Translations under genes and position numbers: made by a program
Notes under the pieces: generated by a model
What the model was told of the DNA's origin: nothing
The model's input: the letters and a program-made list of their open reading frames with translations, nothing else
The model's database searches: none
Origin: Nocardia sp. SYP-A9097
Lineage (GTDB): Bacteria; Actinomycetota; Actinomycetes; Mycobacteriales; Mycobacteriaceae
Length of the DNA: 64,000 bases
Assembly (NCBI RefSeq): GCF_009649815.1
Contig: NZ_WJIC01000018.1
Span: 62,001-126,000, forward strand
Direction of reading: 5' to 3'
In this document: in pieces, positions 17,214 to 26,083 of the stretch
Numbering within the stretch: the first letter of the stretch is position 1
Layout of the letters: every line of letters starts with the position of its first letter

Positions 17214-18371
17214 GTGTTGGGAAAACGTCGCGTCCTGGTCCTGTTCACCATGCTGCTGGCCGCCGCGGTCGCGGCCGGTGCGGTCGCCTACCTGCGGATG
17301 TCACCCGCGCCGACCGGGGTGGCGCTGATCAACGGCGATACCGGGCCGACCGGGGCGAAAATCGCACGGGCATTGCAGGACAGCGGAACTCGCGACTGGA
17401 GTGTGGTCGACTCGGCGAGTACCGACGACTACGCGGTGATCATTACCCTGCCCACCGACCTCTCCGCCGATATCGCCTCGCTCGGTACCGATAAGCCGCG
17501 CAAGGCGGAGGTCACCGTGACCACCAATAACCGCGCCGACGCGAATATCGTGAACGACGCGGTCAATGACGTCACCAAGCGGATCAGCGCATCCGGCATG
17601 GACACCCTGTTCGCGTCCATGAACAACGCGCGCGGGCAGATGCAGCAGGTCGCCTTCACCACCACCCTGCTGAACGCGGGCGTGCAGGCCGCCGCCGACG
17701 CGTCCCAGCAGTTCGGCTCCGGGGCAGATGAGATGCTGGCCTTCCTCGATCAGGCGAAAGACGGTGCGGGACAGATCACTTCGGCGATCACCGAGCTGAA
17801 CGCCACGGTCTCGGCCGCCACCACGCAGGCCGATGACCTTGCCACCGCCCTGGATTCGACCGGGGTCACGGTCGGGCAGGTCTCGCAGGCCGCGAATCAG
17901 TTGAGCACCGGTATCAATGCCATTGTGCCGCTGCTGCAGGGGCTGCCGTTCGCGGGCGATCCGCAGCTGGCGAGCATTATCAGCCAGCTGCAGGGGTTGC
18001 AGACGGTCGCGAATCAGGCCGGGACGCAGCTCAATGGGGTGGGCGACCTGGTCGGTATCACCGTCACCCCGGATACCCAGCTCGGTCAACTGCTGCGGTC
18101 GGGGGCGTCGCGCCTGGGTGACGCGAGCGCGCAGTTGAATCAGGGCGGTCAGTTGGCCGCGAGCATTCCGGCGCTGGCCGATCAGGGCAAGACGCAGTTG
18201 CTGGGCGCGCTGCACGCGCTCACCTCCGGGGTGACGCAGTTGCAAACCGTCACGACCACGCTGGGCAATCAGGCCACGCAGGCGTTGAACGCGCTGCCGC
18301 AGCGCGGTGTCCCGCAGCAGTCGGCGATCGCTTCGGCACTCTCCGATCCGGTGGATATCGTCCGCAAATAA
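17214..18371 (+). CDS. Exported protein with YhgE/Pip N-terminal-like domain
   Basis: A 385-residue protein with a single N-terminal membrane anchor or signal (VLVLFTMLLAAAVAAGAVAYL, about residues 8-28). The region GVALINGDTGPTGAKIARALQD through DDYAVIITLPTDLSADIASL matches the N-terminal domain of YhgE/Pip proteins. The rest is a long helical, Gln/Ala/Thr/Leu-rich region like the coiled middle part of that family (AADASQQFGSGADEM, TQADDLATALDSTG). The C-terminal ABC-2-like membrane domain of full-length YhgE is absent. Start is GTG at 17214, 29 bases after prrB, so co-expression with PrrAB is likely. Function unknown; perhaps a periplasmic subunit. Confidence 0.6.
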   Translation: MLGKRRVLVLFTMLLAAAVAAGAVAYLRMSPAPTGVALINGDTGPTGAKIARALQDSGTRDWSVVDSASTDDYAVIITLPTDLSADIASLGTDKPRKAEVTVTTNNRADANIVNDAVNDVTKRISASGMDTLFASMNNARGQMQQVAFTTTLLNAGVQAAADASQQFGSGADEMLAFLDQAKDGAGQITSAITELNATVSAATTQADDLATALDSTGVTVGQVSQAANQLSTGINAIVPLLQGLPFAGDPQLASIISQLQGLQTVANQAGTQLNGVGDLVGITVTPDTQLGQLLRSGASRLGDASAQLNQGGQLAASIPALADQGKTQLLGALHALTSGVTQLQTVTTTLGNQATQALNALPQRGVPQQSAIASALSDPVDIVRK

Positions 18372-18518
18372 ATGTTGGCAAACAATCAGCAACACATCGG
18401 CGGTTTGCCCGGTTAAGATCAACTCCGATTTGCTCTAATCGATCTTGTTTTGACGCTCCAGCCTGACCCGCGCCACGGCTCCACCCCACAGCGCCCCGGT
18501 ACCGGAGAGGAAACGATT

Positions 18519-18809
18519 GTGAGCATGCTGCTGGCCGCGCACGACATGTACGGCACAGTCCTGGCCCAGATGGGCAATCCCACGGCCGAAACCCCGCCCA
18601 TGGCCGACAAGATGATGAAGATGTTCCGCTACTTCACCTGGTTCACCCAGATGTCCGGCATTGCCGCCATCACCTACGGCGGCGGCAAATTCGCCTGGGA
18701 GAAGTGGGGCGGCGGAGCGAGCTCCCCCAAAATGGTCGCCAACGCCATGCTCGGCGGTGCCACCGCCACCAGCGCCGGCACCATCATGAACTCCATCATC
18801 GGCTCCTAG
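18519..18809 (+). CDS. Small conserved membrane-type protein, unknown function
   Basis: A 96-residue protein starting with GTG at 18519, preceded by GGAGAGGAAACG, a good ribosome-binding site. It opens VSMLLAAHDMYGTVLAQMG and contains two hydrophobic stretches, FTWFTQMSGIAAITYGGG (about residues 44-61) and MLGGATATSAGTIMNSIIG at the end, with a charged FAWEKWGGG between. The layout suggests two helices in or on the membrane. I do not recognise a named family. It is separated from the preceding gene by about 150 bases, and a bidirectional terminator follows. Confidence 0.7.
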   Translation: MSMLLAAHDMYGTVLAQMGNPTAETPPMADKMMKMFRYFTWFTQMSGIAAITYGGGKFAWEKWGGGASSPKMVANAMLGGATATSAGTIMNSIIGS

Positions 18810-18844
18810 CGCCTGGGCGGGGTCTTCCATCCCCACCTACAACC

Positions 18845-18883
18845 GCGCCCGCCTCGCGTAAGTGAGGCGGGCGCATTGTTTTT
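18845..18883. terminator. Bidirectional terminator
   Basis: GCGCCCGCCTC and GAGGCGGGCGC form a perfect 11-bp stem with an 8-base loop, followed on the plus strand by ATTGTTTTT. It separates the small membrane protein gene (+) from the FKBP gene (-). Confidence 0.82.
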
Positions 18884-18905
18884 CGCGCTGGCGAGGGCGC
18901 AGAGC

Positions 18906-19268
18906 CTAGCTCAGCACGTCCAGCAGGTCGATGACGAAGACCAGGGTCTTGCCCGACAGGTGGTGTCCGGAGCCGGCGGAGCCGTAGGCGAGCTCCGGCG
19001 GGATGGTGAGCTGGCGGCGTCCGCCGACCTTCATGCCCGGAATGCCGTCCTGCCAGCCCTGGATCAGGCCGCGCAGCGGGAAGGTGATGGACTCGCCACG
19101 GTTCCAGGAGGAATCGAACTCTTCACCACTGTCGAACTCGACGCCCACATAGTGCACGTCGACGGTATCACCCGGCTTCGCCTCGGCGCCGTCGCCCACG
19201 ACGAGGTCCTTGATGACCAGCGTGGCGGGCGCGGGCCCGTCCTGGAATTCGATAAGCGGCTTGCTCAT
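18906..19268 (-). CDS. FKBP-type peptidyl-prolyl cis-trans isomerase
   Basis: A 120-residue single-domain FKBP that catalyses cis-trans isomerisation of prolyl bonds and probably assists protein folding in the cytosol, as no signal peptide is present. Conserved FKBP residues are visible in GDTVDVHYVGV, EFDSSWNRG, FPLRGLIQGWQDGIPGMKVGGRRQLTIPPELAYG and the closing LVFVIDLLDV. The ATG at 19268 is preceded by GAGGA about nine bases upstream. The longer open frame upstream is not supported. Confidence 0.93.
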   Translation of the reverse strand: MSKPLIEFQDGPAPATLVIKDLVVGDGAEAKPGDTVDVHYVGVEFDSGEEFDSSWNRGESITFPLRGLIQGWQDGIPGMKVGGRRQLTIPPELAYGSAGSGHHLSGKTLVFVIDLLDVLS

Positions 19269-19359
19269 GGGCAGTCCTCTTCGATAGGGGATCGGATCGT
19301 CAATCACCTTATGCGGTGCCCCGCACCGACCATGAACGACGTCGCGCGAGAATGTCCCG

Positions 19360-20163
19360 GTGGCCGAAGTGATCGATATCGACGACCCCGCCGACCCGCG
19401 CGTCGCCGATTTCCGCGACCTCAGTAATGCGGACCGGCGACCGGACCTGCCCGGCGGAAAAGGATTGGTGATCGCCGAGGGCACGGTTGTGGTGGAACGC
19501 ATGCTGACCTCACGATTCGCGCCCTTCGGATTACTCGGGGTGGCACGCAAATACGAGATTCTCGCCGAGCAGTTGGCGGCCGTCGACGTGCCGTATTACC
19601 GCGCGACGGCCGAGGTGATGGCGGAGATCGTCGGATTCCATCTGAATCGCGGTGTGCTGGCAGCGGCGCGGCGGCCCCCGGAACTCACCGCCGCGGACAT
19701 ACTCGCGAACGCGCGGACGGTGGCCGTACTGGAGGGCGTGAACGATCACGAGAACATCGGCTCGATCTTCCGTAACGCGGCGGGACTCGGCGCGGACGCG
19801 GTGCTGTTCGGCGACCGCTGCTCGGATCCGCTGTACCGGCGTTCGGTGCGCGTCTCCATGGGGCATGTGCTGCGCATTCCCTTCGCACCGCTGCCCGACC
19901 TGCCCGATGGCCTGAATACCCTGCGCGACAAGGGTTTCCAGATTATCGCCCTCACCCCCGATCCCGCGGCCGACACCCTCGCGCACGCCATGACCGGCGA
20001 CCGGGTGGCCCTGCTGCTCGGCGCGGAGGGTCCGGGCCTGACCGAGGAAACCATGCGCGCCAGCGATATTCGCGCTCGCATCCCCATGACACCGGGCACC
20101 GATTCCCTTAATGTGGCCACCGCCGCCGCCATGGCCTTCTACGAAAGAGTGCGTGCCCAGTGA
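19360..20163 (+). CDS. SpoU-family (SPOUT) RNA 2'-O-methyltransferase, Rv0881-like
   Basis: A 267-residue TrmH/SpoU-type methyltransferase using S-adenosylmethionine, probably acting on rRNA or tRNA ribose. An N-terminal RNA-binding domain (DRRPDLPGGKGLVIAEGTVVVERML) precedes the knotted catalytic domain with motif 1 NDHENIGSIFRNAAGLG, motif 2 LLLGAEGPGLT and motif 3 DSLNVATAAAMAFYER. The closest remembered homolog is M. tuberculosis Rv0881. Start is GTG at 19360. Its stop overlaps the next gene start by four bases, so the two form an operon. Confidence 0.9.
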   Translation: MAEVIDIDDPADPRVADFRDLSNADRRPDLPGGKGLVIAEGTVVVERMLTSRFAPFGLLGVARKYEILAEQLAAVDVPYYRATAEVMAEIVGFHLNRGVLAAARRPPELTAADILANARTVAVLEGVNDHENIGSIFRNAAGLGADAVLFGDRCSDPLYRRSVRVSMGHVLRIPFAPLPDLPDGLNTLRDKGFQIIALTPDPAADTLAHAMTGDRVALLLGAEGPGLTEETMRASDIRARIPMTPGTDSLNVATAAAMAFYERVRAQ

Positions 20164-20450
20164 GCTATCCGCCCGATGGACCCTATGGATACGGATACTC
20201 CGAGCCGACACCGTGGGCGTCCGGTATCGCCGTCATCGCCTTCGTGGCGTTGCTGAGCGCGGCCGGGGTCTATGCCTTCGGTGAGGCACTGGCGCGTATA
20301 CACCCCATCCTGTCGGTGGCCGTGAATCTCATTGCGGTGGGCGGTGTTACGCCGACCGCGTGGCGCTGGCGCTTTCAGCCGGTGACGCGCTGGGTGATCG
20401 CCGGGCTGGGTGCGGGCGTACTCCTCGGCTGGATTGCCTTGCTGGCCTGA
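20160..20450 (+). CDS. DUF2537-type small membrane protein (Rv0882-like)
   Basis: A 96-residue integral membrane protein. A Tyr/Pro/Gly-rich N-terminus (SYPPDGPYGYGYSEPTPW) is followed by three hydrophobic segments: SGIAVIAFVALLSAAGVYAF, HPILSVAVNLIAVGG and RWVIAGLGAGVLLGWIALLA. Family and position next to the methyltransferase match Rv0882 of M. tuberculosis. The start GTG overlaps the upstream stop (GTGA). Function unknown. Confidence 0.8.
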   Translation: MSYPPDGPYGYGYSEPTPWASGIAVIAFVALLSAAGVYAFGEALARIHPILSVAVNLIAVGGVTPTAWRWRFQPVTRWVIAGLGAGVLLGWIALLA

Positions 20451-20470
20451 GTAATTCCGGGCCGGGTAAC

Positions 20471-21208
20471 TCAGGACACCCGGTCCTTACCGCGCAGCCA
20501 GCCGAACAATCCGCGTTTGCCATTGCGTTCCGCGGTCACCGGTGCGGCGGGTTCGTCGAGTGCGGGGGCTTCGCCCTTGGGGAACAGCGAGAATCCGCAC
20601 ACTTCGATTTGATCCGGGGTGAGCGCGTCCTCGGAGAATTTGCCGCGATACCGGAAGCCGAGCCACTCCTGATTGGCGGCGCCCGCGAAATCCGGTGGGT
20701 CGAACGGTAATAACTGGGGGTCCGTCAATTCCCCGGGCTCCAATTCGATCGGGTACTCCCCCGCCCAATACGGCCGCTCCCATACCTGGGGCATGCCCTC
20801 GTCCTCAAGAATATTGACGCGGCTGGCGCTGAAGGATCGGCGGAATTCCCCGCGCTCCCATTCGGCGAACGCACCCCAGCCCAGCGAGAGGTCGTAGGAG
20901 ACCAGGTAGGTGTGCTCGGAGGCGAGCGGACGGACCAGCAGCTCAGGCAATTTGGTGGGGCGCGGCAATGCGGCCCGGGTGGAGCAGACCACGGTCACAC
21001 CGGGATAGCAGCCGATATAAATGGATTCGGGATCGGGCCCCGCCCACACCTTCATGGTGCCGGAGGCGGCGGGCACCACATCGCGGTCGGGATGGAGTTG
21101 ACGCGCCAGCGCCCAGGCCGCTGCCGGATCCGGTCCCGGGTGCGCGCGCAGCACTCCGACCGGATCGGAGGCGTCGACGTACCAGAGGGACGAGACTGTG
21201 GATGGCAA
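20471..21208 (-). CDS. DUF6928-like conserved protein
   Basis: A 245-residue soluble protein without signal peptide. It opens SLWYVDASDPVGVLRAHPGPDPAAAWALARQLHP and contains YIGCYPGVTVVCSTRAAL, SYDLSLGWGAFAEWERGEFRRSFSASR and a distal ANQEWLGFRYRG, a set I associate with the DUF6928 family of actinobacteria. The last part is basic (RNGKRGLFGWLRGKDRVS). Start is TTG at 21208, supported by GGGAGG seven bases upstream. The function is unknown. Confidence 0.68.
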   Translation of the reverse strand: MPSTVSSLWYVDASDPVGVLRAHPGPDPAAAWALARQLHPDRDVVPAASGTMKVWAGPDPESIYIGCYPGVTVVCSTRAALPRPTKLPELLVRPLASEHTYLVSYDLSLGWGAFAEWERGEFRRSFSASRVNILEDEGMPQVWERPYWAGEYPIELEPGELTDPQLLPFDPPDFAGAANQEWLGFRYRGKFSEDALTPDQIEVCGFSLFPKGEAPALDEPAAPVTAERNGKRGLFGWLRGKDRVS

Positions 21209-21619
21209 TTCGCACCTCCCGAATTCTCAAAAATCTACATCTGGCAAATTTTGAGCAACATTCGGTGACCGTTAATCGACATAGGCGCGGACCGCCCCGG
21301 CAATCACCGCCACCACTACAAAATCTACCCCCGCCACGGCCGAAATGTCGCTGTTGCGGGAGGTCTTCCCCGGCGCGGCGAACTCCCCGCCGCCTGGGGA
21401 TCTTCGGACAATTCAGTCATTTGGCCGATTTTCGCGGTTGCGCTCGGACACATCCGCACCGATCAGGAAACCTCGGTCGGCGGCAATCGACAACAGCCAC
21501 CGTGACGCAGCAGATTTCGTGCGATAGCAAACTTTCAGCATTCAATCTGTAGTCGAATGCGCGAACTCCAGCCACACACAGCCGTTCCGCACCCATCGCA
21601 TCGCGGGGGCGGGACGCGG
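21209..21619. other. Intergenic region between sepH and the DUF6928-like gene
   Basis: About 410 bases without a convincing gene; short frames inside have poor composition. It contains an inverted repeat CTCAAAA / TTTTGAG (21226-21232 and 21249-21255, 16-base loop) just upstream of the DUF6928-like gene. On the minus strand a TTGCTC / TAGATT pair could be its promoter, though spacing is only 15 bases. The AT content is visibly higher than in flanking genes. Confidence 0.4.
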
Positions 21620-22774
21620 TCAGTGACCGGAGCTGCGCACGCCTAGGAGCACATCTTCCCAAGACGGCATGGGGGCCTTACCGCCACGCTTCGCGCGATT
21701 GGGCTTCTGCGCGGGCTTGGCGGCCGGTTGCGCGGCCGGAGCGGCAGCGGCCGGGGTAGCAGCGGCCGCGGGGGCGGCAGGTGCGGCCGGTTCCGCCGGA
21801 GCGGGCTCTTCGACCGGAGCCGGAGCGGGAGGGGCCGGCGCCGCCGGAGCGGGCGCGGTCTGCGCCGGGGCCGTATACGCGGGAGCCGTCTGCGCCGGAG
21901 CCGAATGTGCCGGGGCCGCAGGCGGAGTCGTGACCGGAGCCGTCGGGGTGGCGACCGGGGCCGCGGCCGCGGCGGCGACCGCCGGAGCGGGCACGGTGCC
22001 GTCACCGACAGCGGGGCGCTGCTCGTAGTAGCCGTCCATGGACTGCTGGCCGGCGACCCGGGCCGGCGCGGATTCGTACTCCGCGCGCTCCTCGCGGGGC
22101 GCGGGTGCGGTGGTACGTGGCGCGGGAGCGGGCTCCGGAGCCAGGGGTTCGTTCTGGTCCGGCAGGATGGTGGCGAGCCCGCGCAGGGCCCGGCCGAAGT
22201 CGGGGTCGATCAGATCCGAGGCCGGATCATCGAGCGGCACAACCGAACCGCCGTGCGCGTCGGGCTGGTAGCGCCAGTGCGCGGCAATGACCGAACGACC
22301 GGCCTGCCACTGCAATTGCGCGACCCAGTAGGCCTTCTCGTCCTTCCAGGCATCCCATTCGGCGGACTCGATGGTGTGGCCGCGCTCGGCGAAGGCCGCG
22401 GAGACGATCTCGATGAGGGTCTCGACGGCGGGGCCGTCATTGCGCACCGGATGCGCCTTCTGCGCCAGCTCGGCGGCCCGGGCACGTTCCAGGAGAACGG
22501 GATACGCGAAGCGCTCCACTCGACTGGCGGGCATACCGGACTCTTCGGTCACCTGCTCGACCGAGGCACCGGCACGGATTCGAGCCTGGATATCGCGAGG
22601 GCGCATCGTGGCTTCCGTTTCGATCTCGATTTGGCCGAATCGGGCAAGATCTCCGCGGGCAGCGGCGCGCAGTTTGTCATCGGCGGGCAGCCGGTACTTC
22701 TGACCACTCTCGGTATCGATGCACACGATATGTGTGGAATCGGGCGTCAATCCGATTACTCGAAGTTCACGCAC
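21620..22774 (-). CDS. sepH: Cell-division protein SepH (DUF3071)
   Basis: A 384-residue protein whose N-terminal domain matches SepH, the actinobacterial FtsZ-binding regulator that promotes FtsZ filament assembly. The start MRELRVIGLTPDSTHIVCIDTESGQKYRLP is diagnostic, followed by the helix-turn-helix RPRDIQARIRAGASVEQVTEESGMPASRVERFAYPVLLER (about residues 57-97) needed in Streptomyces for FtsZ interaction. The middle is acidic and variable, and residues about 200-370 are Ala/Pro-rich before a basic end (KPNRAKRGGKAPMPSWEDVLLGVR). It corresponds to Rv0883c, next to serC as in mycobacteria. Confidence 0.92.
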   Translation of the reverse strand: MRELRVIGLTPDSTHIVCIDTESGQKYRLPADDKLRAAARGDLARFGQIEIETEATMRPRDIQARIRAGASVEQVTEESGMPASRVERFAYPVLLERARAAELAQKAHPVRNDGPAVETLIEIVSAAFAERGHTIESAEWDAWKDEKAYWVAQLQWQAGRSVIAAHWRYQPDAHGGSVVPLDDPASDLIDPDFGRALRGLATILPDQNEPLAPEPAPAPRTTAPAPREERAEYESAPARVAGQQSMDGYYEQRPAVGDGTVPAPAVAAAAAAPVATPTAPVTTPPAAPAHSAPAQTAPAYTAPAQTAPAPAAPAPPAPAPVEEPAPAEPAAPAAPAAAATPAAAAPAAQPAAKPAQKPNRAKRGGKAPMPSWEDVLLGVRSSGH

Positions 22775-22949
22775 CGTTACCTCCTTGTCACTGCGTCGAA
22801 CACAGTGCTGCGTCTACACAGCGGTCAGGCTCGCGACACCGCCCACGTTCTGGAACAGTAGTGCACTTCTGTGATTCATGGGGCGAGACACGCGGCGCGG
22901 AAATCTGTCGCCAGAGTCCCGCGCCGCATACTGTGTCTAAGTTTCGGGA

Positions 22950-24074
22950 TCAGCCGATCTGCTCTACGACCCAATCGATGCAGCGGGTCAGCTGCGACAC
23001 ATCCTCCGGATCGATCGCCGGGAACATACCGACACGCAACTGGTTACGGCCCAGCTTACGGTACGGCTCGGTATCGACGATTCCGTTGGCACGCAATACC
23101 TTCGCAACCTGTGCGGCATCCACCGAATCATTGAGGTCGACGGTGCCGACCACCTGCGAGCGATGCGCCGGGTTCACCACGAAAGGCGTTGCGAATTCGC
23201 TGGTCTCGGCCCAGTTGTACAGACGCGAAGAGGAATCCGCGGTGCGCTTCACGCACCAATCAAGTCCGCCATTGCCATTCATCCATTCGATCTGATTCGC
23301 GAACAGCAACAGCGTGGCGAGCGCCGGGGTGTTGTAAGTCTGGTCCTTGGTGGAGTTATCCACCGCGATGGGCAGCGACAGGAATTCCGGGGTGAAACGA
23401 CCGGAGTTCTTGATCTCCTCGACACGCGCCAGCGCGGCCGGGCTCATCAGCGCGATCCACAGGCCGCCATCGGAAGCGAAGCACTTCTGCGGTGCGAAGT
23501 AGTAGACATCGGCGTCGGCCATATTCACCGGCAGACCGCCCGCGCCGGAGGTGGCGTCGATGGCGATCAGCGCGTTCTCCGAACCCGCGGGACGCGAAAC
23601 CGGAATGGCGACACCGGTGGAGGTCTCGTTGTGCGCCCAGCCGATGAGGTCGACCGACGGATCGGAGGTGGGCTCGGGCGCGCTGCCCGGCTCCGCCTTG
23701 ACCACGATCGGGTCGCCGATGAACGGGTTGGCCTTGGCGACCGAGGCGAACTTGGAGGAGAACTCGCCATTGGTCAGGTGCAGCGACTTCTCACGGATCA
23801 GGCCGAAGGCGGCGGCGTCCCAGAACGCGGTGGTGCCGCCGTTGCCCAGCACGACCTCGTAACCGTCGGGCAGGGTGAACAATTCGCGCAGGCCGGAACG
23901 CACCCGGGCCACCACGTCCTTGACCGGCTTCTGCCGGTGCGAGGTACCGAATACGGAGGCGCCGGTATCCACCAGGGACTGCAGCTGTTCGGGACGCACC
24001 TTGGAGGGTCCGCAGCCGAACCGTCCGTCGGCGGGCTTGAGATCGTCGGGGATGGTCGGGAACGCAGAGGTCAT
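22950..24074 (-). CDS. serC: Phosphoserine aminotransferase SerC
   Basis: A 374-residue class V PLP aminotransferase converting 3-phosphohydroxypyruvate and glutamate to phosphoserine, the second step of serine synthesis. The N-terminal RFGCGPSKVRPEQL, GNGGTTAFWDAAAFGL, the AIDATSGAGGLPV aspartate segment, and the PLP-binding lysine in YFAPQKCFASDGG (about residue 196) are present. Sequence and length match the actinobacterial SerC type (Rv0884c). The ATG at 24074 begins MTSAFPTIPDDLKPADGRFG. It is on the same strand as sepH, about 175 bases downstream of the sepH start in the opposite reading direction of numbering, so the two may be separately transcribed. Confidence 0.95.
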   Translation of the reverse strand: MTSAFPTIPDDLKPADGRFGCGPSKVRPEQLQSLVDTGASVFGTSHRQKPVKDVVARVRSGLRELFTLPDGYEVVLGNGGTTAFWDAAAFGLIREKSLHLTNGEFSSKFASVAKANPFIGDPIVVKAEPGSAPEPTSDPSVDLIGWAHNETSTGVAIPVSRPAGSENALIAIDATSGAGGLPVNMADADVYYFAPQKCFASDGGLWIALMSPAALARVEEIKNSGRFTPEFLSLPIAVDNSTKDQTYNTPALATLLLFANQIEWMNGNGGLDWCVKRTADSSSRLYNWAETSEFATPFVVNPAHRSQVVGTVDLNDSVDAAQVAKVLRANGIVDTEPYRKLGRNQLRVGMFPAIDPEDVSQLTRCIDWVVEQIG

Positions 24075-24207
24075 GGCGACAAGGGTAGTTGCTGCGTATC
24101 AGCCCCGAAACGAGTGGGTCGACCCTGGAACACGTTCGGCGCGCGGGCTCCGGCAAACAACGGGTATCGCTGTGGTGCGAGCCACACAGGCACTACCGTT
24201 CAGCAGC

Positions 24208-25035
24208 ATGAACATGGCCGCGCACGAGCGACCTGGATCTCCCCTCGGCACACCCGCCGCGGCCTCGAAATCGGCCGGTACACAGGGTCTTACCGTGGTC
24301 GAGGCGGGCCGTCGCACGGAACCGGAGCCGCGTCCCGGGCTGCTGCGCCGGTTGGCCGGACTACGGCTGTCCTCCCAATTCGGCTCGCACGGGCTCGTCC
24401 GCCGGGGTCCGGCCCTCGATGATGCCGCCCGCCGGGAGCTGCTCATGCACGGCGCCGAAGGCACCGCGACCATCCTGAGCGTTCGCTCCGAGGCCGGGAA
24501 ACCCCCGGCCCGGAGTATCGACCCCGCGCCACAATTCGCGGACCCGCGCCCCGGGCCCGGCCAGGAGTTCTGGGTGCGTATTCAGCTCGAGGGCCGGAAC
24601 GCGTACGAGACCCGCGTACGCCAGCGCGTCAATGCCCCTGACCAGGAATGGATGCAGCCCGGCGATGTGGTGTCCTGCCGCGTCGACCCCGGCGACCATG
24701 ACCGCGTGGTCCTCTACGTGCCCGCCGTCGAGGAGGCGAGCCGCACCAATATCGCCAAGATCTTGGCCGACGGCCGCCGCGCCCGCGCCACCGTCCTGGC
24801 CACCACGCCCGTAGCCGCCGACTACACCGGCCGCGACGACCCGGTACTGCGCCTGGACCTGGAACTGCGCGCCTGGGACGAACCCTCCCCCTGGCGAGTC
24901 CGCATCATCGCGCCCGTCCCGCTGCCCGCCCTGGAATTGGTCGATCTGGGCGGCCACCTGGAAGTCGCCTTCTTCACCGTCGACCACGGTGAGTCCGTGA
25001 CCGTCGACTGGTATGCCTCGCACCGTCCCGACTGA
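24208..25035 (+). CDS. Conserved hypothetical protein with duplicated DUF3592-like segments
   Basis: A 275-residue soluble protein. The first 60 residues are variable and Arg/Pro-rich. Two related segments follow, GAEGTATILSVRSEAG...FWVRIQLEGRNAYETRVRQRV...PGDVVSCRVDPGDHDRVVLY and GRRARATVLATTPVAA...LRLDLELRAWDEPSPWRVRI...GGHLEVAFFTVDHGESVTVDW, each a beta-rich unit resembling the DUF3592-type fold seen in actinobacterial proteins. The start ATG at 24208 is tentative, since a second in-frame ATG lies at 24214 and no strong ribosome-binding site is seen. Divergent from serC. Function unknown. Confidence 0.68.
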   Translation: MNMAAHERPGSPLGTPAAASKSAGTQGLTVVEAGRRTEPEPRPGLLRRLAGLRLSSQFGSHGLVRRGPALDDAARRELLMHGAEGTATILSVRSEAGKPPARSIDPAPQFADPRPGPGQEFWVRIQLEGRNAYETRVRQRVNAPDQEWMQPGDVVSCRVDPGDHDRVVLYVPAVEEASRTNIAKILADGRRARATVLATTPVAADYTGRDDPVLRLDLELRAWDEPSPWRVRIIAPVPLPALELVDLGGHLEVAFFTVDHGESVTVDWYASHRPD

Positions 25036-25113
25036 CAATCACCAGCCTGCGCACACAACACCCCCGCTATCGCAGCGCACGCAACACCCGGCCATCCCAG
25101 AGCGCGCAACATC

Positions 25114-25164
25114 CCGCCATTCCGGCGTGCTTGTGGCCGGGATCCACAGGACCGAGTGGATTCC
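25114..25164. repeat. Degenerate copy of the CCGTCATCCCGGC intergenic repeat
   Basis: Positions 25114-25149 match one arm and loop of the inverted repeat at 42201-42277 at 32 of 36 bases. It sits between convergent genes. Its own right arm has decayed, but GGGATCCAC / GTGGATTCC still forms a short hairpin (25139-25164) that could terminate transcription. Confidence 0.72.
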
Positions 25165-25169
25165 GCCCC

Positions 25170-26039
25170 CTACGGGAGTCGCACGAACTGGAACCCGTTG
25201 CCTTTCAAGGCGGTCAGGGCCGCGTACATCCCCGGACCGGTCCCGGAGTTGGGGCGGTGCATATGGGCGAGGGAGATGCCGCCGGGTTTGGCCTTCATCA
25301 TGTTCGCTTGTACCTGAGCGGCATTCGAGGTCGCGCCGGAGTCGGCGTTGAGCGAGTAGCCGACGGGGGTTTCGCCCAGGTCCTGGACGATGGCCACCGC
25401 CAATTCGTCGTAATGGGCGGTGCCGCTGCGGAAGAAGCGGGGCGCGCGCCCGACCAGCTTGGTGAGGCGTTCGTGATTGCCCCAGACCTCGTCCACGGCC
25501 TCCTGCGGGCTGCCGGTGCCTTTGATCTCGTAGGCGGGACGGCCGTTCACCGAGAGCGGCCGGTGCGCGGTGCCGTGATTGGCGAGTTCGAAGAGCGGGT
25601 TGGCGGCGAGTTGGGCGGCGCGCACCTGATTCGCGTCGATCCAGCGTTTGTTGAGGAAAAGGGTCGCCGGAAGCTGCTGTGCGATAAGCAGACTCAGCAG
25701 ATTCTCGTCGATATCGTTATTGCCCGGACCGCCGCACGCGTCGAAGGTGAGCGCGAATTGCCTTCCGGCGGTGTCGAAGTTGGTGCGGATGCCGGAGATA
25801 TCGGTGCCCCACTGCTGCGGGTTCTTCCCGGCGTATTTGGCGGCCACCGCGTCCGGGCCCACTCCGCCGTGCGCGAGCGGCAGGTCGGCGGAGGCCAGGC
25901 TTTTGTCCGCACGGTTCAGCGGCGGTTCGAGAATGCGGTCGTTACCGCTGGCTCTCCCGCAGCCGGCGGATATATAGCCGGCGGCCATGGCCGCACCGAC
26001 GGTGAGCAGACGTCTCCGCGAAAGTCCTGCATCGAGCAC
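25170..26039 (-). CDS. Exported polysaccharide deacetylase (NodB-type)
   Basis: A 289-residue exported carbohydrate esterase. The N-terminus has a Tat motif SRRRLL followed by a hydrophobic stretch and Cys27 in SAGC, a lipobox-like site. The NodB domain shows the catalytic Asp in ALTFDACGGPGN, the metal-binding ELANHGTAHRPL (His-x3-His), and RFFRSGTAHYDE. Family members deacetylate peptidoglycan or other polymers. Start is GTG at 26039. The TFDACGG variant places it in a mycobacterial/nocardial subgroup. The exact substrate is not predictable. It converges with the upstream plus-strand gene. Confidence 0.85.
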   Translation of the reverse strand: MLDAGLSRRRLLTVGAAMAAGYISAGCGRASGNDRILEPPLNRADKSLASADLPLAHGGVGPDAVAAKYAGKNPQQWGTDISGIRTNFDTAGRQFALTFDACGGPGNNDIDENLLSLLIAQQLPATLFLNKRWIDANQVRAAQLAANPLFELANHGTAHRPLSVNGRPAYEIKGTGSPQEAVDEVWGNHERLTKLVGRAPRFFRSGTAHYDELAVAIVQDLGETPVGYSLNADSGATSNAAQVQANMMKAKPGGISLAHMHRPNSGTGPGMYAALTALKGNGFQFVRLP

Positions 26040-26083
26040 CTGGGCAGGTTATGCCAAACGCAACCCGACACCCAGGATTGAAA

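Noticed and set aside
17301..18422. A 373-codon frame antisense to the YhgE-like protein gene.
   Set aside because: Typical high-GC shadow, rich in Arg and Gln, whereas the sense frame has a signal anchor and family match.
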